Shown: in pieces, positions 58,616 to 64,000 of the stretch
Layout: every line of letters begins with the position of its first letter
How positions within the stretch are numbered: position 1 is the first letter of the stretch
Source of the DNA: Hemileia vastatrix
Lineage: Eukaryota; Basidiomycota; Pucciniomycetes; Pucciniales; Zaghouaniaceae
Length of the DNA: 64,000 nt
Direction of reading: 5' to 3'
Assembly (NCBI GenBank): GCA_030280995.1
Contig: JASXTE010000019.1
Coordinates: 9,163,501 to 9,227,500, forward strand
The notes under the pieces: generated by a model
The model's input: only the letters and a program-made list of their open reading frames with translations
What the model was told of the DNA's origin: nothing
Databases searched by the model: none
Program-made: the position numbers and the translations under genes

Positions 58616-58944
58616 TATGAAGCTTGTATGTTACAAGAATAGAGGTTAAGACATTGAAAATATAAAAAAAAGAAGGAAAAAAACATGCCTTGTAAAAAAT
58701 TTCAAAATAACATGTTTCAAATCTCAGTGAGGAGTGTGTGCCAAGAATTGATGCAGAGATGGAGGTCTTCATGTCTCATGTGATAGGAATGAGGTGGGAA
58801 AGGAAGGGATGATGAAGTCAAAATGTGGCTGTGAAAAAATATTGGGAAAAAAGTGCTGATTTGAAGTCATAACTGATACCCATTTTTTAAATAAGTGACT
58901 TTTTTTGCAAAATTTAAGTGCTGATTTGTAAGTGCTGATTTGCT

Positions 58945-58996
58945 TTGAGATCCGCACTTAAGTTAAGTGCAAATTTTACAGAACTGACACCCCCTA
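58945..58996 (-). repeat. H1 right terminal inverted repeat
   Basis: The minus strand reads TAGGGGGTGTCAGTTCTGTA and then TTGCACTTAACTTAAGTGCG. It pairs with 51809-51860. The same outer half plus about 120 inner bases match the H2 left end at 60389. Confidence 0.88.
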
Positions 58997-59063
58997 ATAT
59001 AAGAGACCAAACCAGCTAAGTATTGTAATAATTTTGTCAATTTAGGTTAAAATTTAAAAGATA

Positions 59064-60249
59064 TAAATTGTCAGCCTATATATCCCTAGGACTGAGTATT
59101 TCTTATACCTAAAATAAAATAACCTTAAGCACATTAAGCTTATATCTTAAAATTAAGATTAAAACAATAATATATATGATTATATTACATATATATATAA
59201 TAATTACTCTATTATATAAATTATAATAGTTTAAATATCTTATCCATAGCCTAAAAATACTTATTAAGGTGTTAATGGAGTCATAATATACTTATCTTAA
59301 GTGATATTAAGTAATTATTGACATACATAAGCTTATATGTATACATACATCTCATATTCAGTGAAATATGCAGTATATTATGTATATTTAGGTATATAAG
59401 TGGGTTTTAGCCTCTTAATAGCCTATAAACTTTGTTTTTCTGCTTATTTTATGTCATATGGACATATCCAGTGGACTCACTACGCCTACAGAAGCATAAA
59501 CATCTATTTCAGGCGCATACACTCAGTCTGGACAACTTAATCTGCTTCCTTGAATGGATATTCACAGATTTATGGGTTGGGAGGTCATTGCTGGGTTAAT
59601 ATGGATGGTTGGGGGTGTTATTGGGGGCTTGGACATTTCATTTGTTTCCTTTATATTCTTTGGGTTTCATTATATTCTCTTTGGATCAGTTATTTTACCT
59701 GTTTCTTTATGGTATCCGCTTTTATCTGGATTTTCTATTTATGGTATGGGTCTGTGTTATCATTAATTGTGATAGAGGGTCCTTATTGGAGGTCTGGGAG
59801 TTGAATCTGCTTGAAGTGTACGCCATGGGGAGGTGATGGGCCCTCACAGTGCTGTGATTGCCGGGGATAGCAGTGACATCATCTGGATTGAAGGTCTGTG
59901 CACTCCAGTGGATTTTGGTATAAGTAAGGGAGGATTTTGACAGTTATTAGACATCATTCACCTACTACAATTTAAATAAACATTATAACACAATTATTAT
60001 TATTCAAATATATATTATAAAGCCATTATAAATTGATATTTTCTTTATATAAGCTATAACTATATTGTATTCATCTATTTTCCACCACTAGCATGCATTT
60101 AAATCCAAGTATTGTGAGTTTTATTTGAGAATAACTATTTTATTAGTCTTCCCCTGAGGTTTAATCACTAAATCATTTATTAATAATTAGTAGGACCATA
60201 AATAAATAATTTTATATCATACTTAAATACTAGATACACTGACATAAAT
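59064..60249 (+). mobile_element. Solo LTR related to family B
   Basis: The LTR is 59069-60244, beginning TGTCAGCCTATATATCCCTAG and ending CACTGACA, flanked by TAAAT on both sides. The start resembles element B (GGATATCCCCAGGACTGAGTA). A TATA-like TATAAGTA lies at 59919. Frames around 59550-59836 are chance. No internal sequence is present. Confidence 0.88.
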
Positions 60250-61184
60250 ATATAGAAAACACATAAAAATCACTAAACAATTAAAAGAATTTTATTTTAC
60301 TTTACAAATAATATGAAACATAGAGAAAAATAGTTATAATATGAAACCCAAATTCTTACTTTAACCTACTCTGAAACACAAAACAAAATAGGGGGTTTCA
60401 GTTCTGGTAAATATGCACTTAACTTAAGTGCAGATTTCAAAAACAAATCAGCACTTAGATTTTGCAAAAAAAAGCCACTTATTTTAAAAATGCTTGCCAG
60501 CTATGACCTCAAATCAGAAATTTTTTCTTGATTTTTTTTTCACAACCACATGTTGGCCACATCATCCATTCCTTGCCTACCCTTCCCCTTTCACATCTGA
60601 CACCCTGAACTTCATCTCTCATCAATCCTTGGCACACACCCCTAACTGAGATTTGAAACATTTTATTGCAATATTTTTTTTCAGGCATGATTTTTACCTT
60701 CTTTTTTCGTGTTTTTAACCTCTTTTCTTGCAACATGCCAGTTTCATAATGCCTCCCAGAAAATCTAAAACTCAAGTGGAAACTAAAAAAAAAAGCTTCA
60801 TCACAAAGGTCTACCTGTAATGCAAGCCCCTCACCTGATAAATTAAAGTCTGGACAGCTAAAAAAGGAGGATTATTTTATAATCATCAACTTCCTCAAAA
60901 TTAAATCAAATTGTGATGCATTCTTTGGATGTGAGAAGCCCGCGTTTGTTTCTATCATGAACCTAGTGATGATTGGTAAGCATAAAAGATAGTGATATCT
61001 ATTTTTTGAACACCATATTTTGCTGCTCACCAATCATCACCAGGTAATGTCAATTTTCTGCTTATAAGCTTTATTAAATTTGTTACACATATTTTATTAA
61101 TAATTGAAATCTATCTTTTTTTGCTCACCAATCATTACTAGCCCTGAGATCCTTCTCTTCTATCCTGCATCGTAATCATATCTT

Positions 61185-61330
61185 AAATTTGGGTAGATTT
61201 ATTCCCTGCCACTTAGTCAAAGTCAAGTAGAGTTGTTCCTTGCCCCATTCTCAAGTTGGGTAGAATTATTCCCTGCTACTTAATCAAAGTCGAGTAGAGT
61301 TGTTCCTTGACACATTTTTCAATTCAAGTA
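61185..61330 (+). repeat. Minisatellite in the insertion's terminal repeat
   Basis: About 37-base units of the form GGGTAGAGTTATTCCC-GCC-CTTAATCAAAGT alternate with GAGTAGAGTTGTTCCTTG. The same array is at about 62840-63000 in the other terminal repeat. Confidence 0.75.
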
Positions 61331-61779
61331 GAGCTGTTCCCTGCCTCTTCATTTTACCAGTGTTATTCCCCGGGTTTCTTTTTCAATCTCTATCATTGCT
61401 CAGGTTGAGTTAGTCCCTTCAGCCTTCTTATTGCATCCATCATCCCAAAAGTTAACAGATTAAAAGTCTGAACTTACTCAACTAATCATTTCTCAAACAA
61501 TCAAATATCTTACAAATATTGTCACACTATTGGACAGAACCAATTACTCAATCTGGTCCCTTCACAAGAAAGGATTATTTCATCAAAAAAATCTTTATTC
61601 TATTGTTTCCAGTAATGAAGCCGCTCCCTCTGATAAGACTGAACTAGTCACATACAATATTTGTCGAAAAAAAAGCATTTGGTACTCTCCTCAACAAACT
61701 TGACACTTATCACCTCAAGCTTTTCATTACCAAAGAAAATAAGGACAACCCTTACCTCATCTAGACAGCCATCTCTAAA

Positions 61780-62300
61780 CACTACAACGTGAGAATAAAA
61801 TGTGTGTCATTAAAATTTTTTTGACATTGAATTTAAAGGTGACATCATGGAATTCATTGAGAAGATGAAAACCAGTGAAGGTGACCTGAAAACTGTTGGA
61901 ATCAATCTTGATAAAGGCACACTGGCCACCTATTCTCTCTACAAGATCCCCAAACAATTCTAATCCCTCTTCAATTCCCTCTCTGATAATGCTAACACAC
62001 GGGACATACCTCTCAAAATGGCCCAAGTGATTGATTGACTTATTCAATATGACCATAAGAATGGTCTGGAAAACACCAGTTCAAAAACAGCTTTTAATGC
62101 AACTACTGCCAAGAAAAGAAGCACCAAGTACTGTAGTGATTGTGAGAACAATAAAAACTAACCTCATTCTGTTGAAAATTGTTGGAAAGCTCATCCTAAG
62201 CATAGAAACAAACAGCGCTCTAAAAACAAGACTAAAGAAGAGACCTCCAAAAATGTCAACATAGCTCATTTTAACAAAGACTTCATGTATCTCTACTGAA
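61780..62300 (+). pseudogene. Copia-type gag fragment
   Basis: Readable pieces include GDIMEFIEKMKTSEGDLKTV, LATYSLYKIPKQF and IPLKMAQVID, as in Copia gag (UBN2/RVT-type) domains. A knuckle YCSDCENN...HSVENCWKAHPKH at about 62125-62200 fits the CxxC...H....CW form of Copia gag. A stop inside the knuckle and others upstream inactivate it. It ends just before the purine-rich GGAGCCAGGGGG. Confidence 0.65.
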
Positions 62301-64000
62301 AACAAAGAAAGTGAGCCTTGGAGCCAGGGGGTGTGTCAGAATTTAAGGGTCATTTTAGACTCCTTTGGTCACTTGTTTTCTCTCAAATATTTTCTTTACC
62401 TATTTATATCTATCATCTCTTCCTATTGACTAGTTTCTGCCATTTAATGCAGTATATAACATTTCATGACACTCGTTACTTCACACTTTCTTATAAACAT
62501 ACATACAAATACATAAAATATAAAATCTGCACACACACACACACACATATATATACATCTATTTATTTGAAAAGAACTGTCACATATTTTAGCCCTATTT
62601 TGTTTCTATCATGAGCCTAGTGAAGATTGGTAAGCATAGAAGATATCAAGATCCATTTGTTGAACACCATAGTTTGTTGCTCACCAATAATCAACAGGTA
62701 ATGTCAATTTTCCACCTATAAACTTCATTACATTCATTAAACTTATTTATTTAATAATTGAAATCTATCTTTTGTTTCTCACCAATCATCACCAGCCCTG
62801 TGATCCTTCACTTCCATCCTGCGTTGTAATCATATCTTAAAGTCGGGTAGAGTTATTCCCCACTGCTAAGTCAAATTTGAGTAGAGTTGTTCCTTGCTTC
62901 ATTCTTAAGTCAGGTAGAGTTATTCCCCGCCGCTTAATCAAAGTTGAGTAGAGTTTTTCCTCTCCACATTTTTCAAGTCGGGTAGAGTTGTTTCCTGCCT
63001 CTTCATTTTACTGGAGTTATTCCCTGTTTTTCTTTTTCTTTTTAAATCTCTATCTTTGCTCCGGTTGAGTTAGTCCCTGCGGCCTTCTTATTGCATCAAT
63101 CATCCCAAATGTTAAAAGTTTTGTATGTGAGAACTCCACCCAAATTGGATCTCCAACTTCATCAAAAGTAAATGGTGTCTTTCTAATAGAAAATGATGAA
63201 AAAAAAGAAAAAAAAAGGGAGAATTGACATCAATCCTAAGAAAATGAAGGAGAGGTTCAAAATTTATCAATTAAAATATAAAAAAAGCTTATTTTACTTC
63301 CACCTCCACTGGCTGGGGTACTGATGATGATTATTTGAAGAGTAAAATTACAACTGCTTACAAAAAGCTCAATGTCATGTGTCCTTTCCATAAGGAAAAG
63401 GATATTCTTTTCGATTCCCAAGTTAATGTTAGCCCTTGGTTTATACACAATACTACTAAGGATATACCCTCTGGTTCTCAAACATCTAATAATCCTCCCA
63501 AAAACACATGTACTTCAACAAAATCAATCCCCTCCAGCTTCTAGCCATAGTTCACCTGAAGATGATCCTAACTATCAAGCAGAAAAATTATTTCAGAGCA
63601 CATCTAAGTCCTCAGAGCCCCAATTCTTTGATATATCTTTACTTTTTTTCATAAATTCTTTGCTAAGTTTCTCATTCTTAGCTTTCTAGTCTAATCCTAC
63701 TCAAACTCAAATTTCAAAAATATTAATGATTCAGGCAAGAAAAATTCTGCTTTGGAAGCTGCTTTACATGAAATTCCTAAACACTCTAGCTCAAACTGAA
63801 AGCTAAAGTATAAAGCCAAAACTTCAATGAATTTAAAGAATCTTTTAAAACATGGTAATACATCAACTACCTCTTTTTCCTTCCTTGATTATTATTTGGA
63901 GAAAAATGAAATAAGTAAGATTTGGTCACTATATATCTTCTTCAATAACATATTTATTTATATTTTCTATTCAATAATCTCAGAAAAATCTTCAATTGCA

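Larger units (their letters stand above)
51809..58996. mobile_element. PIF/Harbinger-like transposon H1 with Tet-like oxygenase cargo
   Basis: The left end TAGGGTGTGTCAGTTCTGG...ATGCACTTA and the right end, read on the minus strand, TAGGGGGTGTCAGTTCTGTA...TTGCACTTA are inverted partners over about 50 bases, including the inner hairpin CTTA...TAAGTGC. Outer bases are TTA (left) and ATA (right), close to the 3-base duplication of this superfamily. Inside: DDE transposase (+), a C-rich/G-rich inverted block, Tet-like oxygenase (+) and Myb/SANT-like protein (-). All three genes carry stops. H2 and H3 hold relatives of the ends and genes, so this is a family and not a chance assembly. Confidence 0.85.
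60931..63127 (+). mobile_element. Gag-only Copia-like insertion in H2
   Basis: Terminal direct repeats of about 510 bases (about 60945-61458 and 62595-63115) start TTTGTTTCTATCATGA and end near CATCCCAAA(A/T)GTTAA. The host motif ATGTGAGAA flanks the insertion on both sides, while the uninterrupted H1 gene has it once (near 58430, minus strand). Inside is a single gag-like region and no protease, integrase or RT. A purine tract followed by TGTGTCAGAATT at 62323-62340 could mark a longer 3' LTR instead, so the exact borders are uncertain. Confidence 0.6.
60749..63700 (+). pseudogene. H2 Myb/SANT-like protein, split by an insertion
   Basis: The ATG at 60749 gives MPPRKSKTQVETKKK. A frame change leads to SPDKLKSGQLKKEDYFIIIN and FLKIKSNCDAFFGCEK, where the insertion begins. 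After 63127 the gene resumes with RIDINPKKMKERFKIYQLKY, STSTGWGTDDDYLK and ITTAYKKLNVMCPFHKEKD. It is colinear with the H1 gene, and a decayed tail (about 63740-63900) follows. Stops and the insertion inactivate it. Confidence 0.75.
60389..64000. mobile_element. PIF/Harbinger-like copy H2, runs off the window
   Basis: The left end TAGGGGGTTTCAGTTCTGG and the next 120 bases equal the right-hand end of H1 in inverse. The Myb/SANT-like gene follows on the plus strand. A 2.2-kb insertion (60931-63127) splits it. The other end and any transposase or Tet-like gene lie outside the window. Confidence 0.8.

Noticed and set aside
59550..59836. Three overlapping Trp/Phe-rich frames
   Set aside because: They lie inside the solo LTR and have no homologous protein pattern; overlap in all three frames suggests chance.
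1..64000. tRNA or rRNA genes
   Set aside because: I looked for tRNA box A and B type sequences and conserved rRNA words and saw none convincing; a covariance search would be needed to exclude them.

Overview
The window looks like a repeat-rich chromosome segment of a basidiomycete fungus, most likely a rust (Pucciniales). The reasons are very AT-rich DNA (roughly 30% GC by eye), short introns of 50-110 bases, chromodomain Ty3/Gypsy elements, and a Tet-like 2OG-Fe(II) oxygenase of the basidiomycete type inside a transposon. The genus cannot be settled from the sequence alone. Almost everything recognisable is mobile DNA. Only two host-like genes look intact, and a third locus is broken.

Layout. 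1-3638: the 3' end of a Ty3/Gypsy chromodomain element (family A) with its 3' LTR. 4192-9660: a rearranged PIF/Harbinger-like element (H3) built from two inverted pieces that meet inside a Tet-like oxygenase gene. 9749-10667: a solo LTR on the minus strand. 11480-13330: a heptanucleotide satellite. 14494-16244: an unrecognised multi-exon gene on the minus strand. 16985-18015: two fold-back repeats. 18642-44984: one old Ty3/Gypsy element (family B) opened by at least three later insertions: a solo family-A LTR that itself carries a MITE, a 2.6-kb DNA element carrying a fold-back array, and a young 12.5-kb Gypsy element (C) in opposite orientation. 48037-49149: a four-exon gene for a protein with repeated Arg/Lys-rich motifs. 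50253-51612: a broken hypothetical gene. 51809-58996: a complete TIR-bounded Harbinger-like element (H1) carrying transposase, Tet-like oxygenase and Myb/SANT-like genes. 59069-60244: a solo LTR with a perfect target duplication. 60389 to the end: a second Harbinger-like copy (H2), interrupted by a gag-only Copia-like insertion.

How the parts relate. H1, H2 and H3 share the terminal motif TAGGG(T/G)G and parts of the same gene cargo. A DDE transposase and a Myb/SANT-like protein are the normal Harbinger pair. The third gene resembles TET/JBP dioxygenases, which oxidise 5-methylcytosine or thymine in DNA, so the element may carry its own chromatin or methylation modifier. Element C carries, between pol and its 3' LTR, an antisense set of ORFs with Zn2Cys6-like half clusters. 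All transposon genes except possibly parts of C contain stops or frameshifts, so most of the window is decaying. The nesting order gives a relative history: B is oldest, then its insertions, with C young because its two LTRs are nearly identical.
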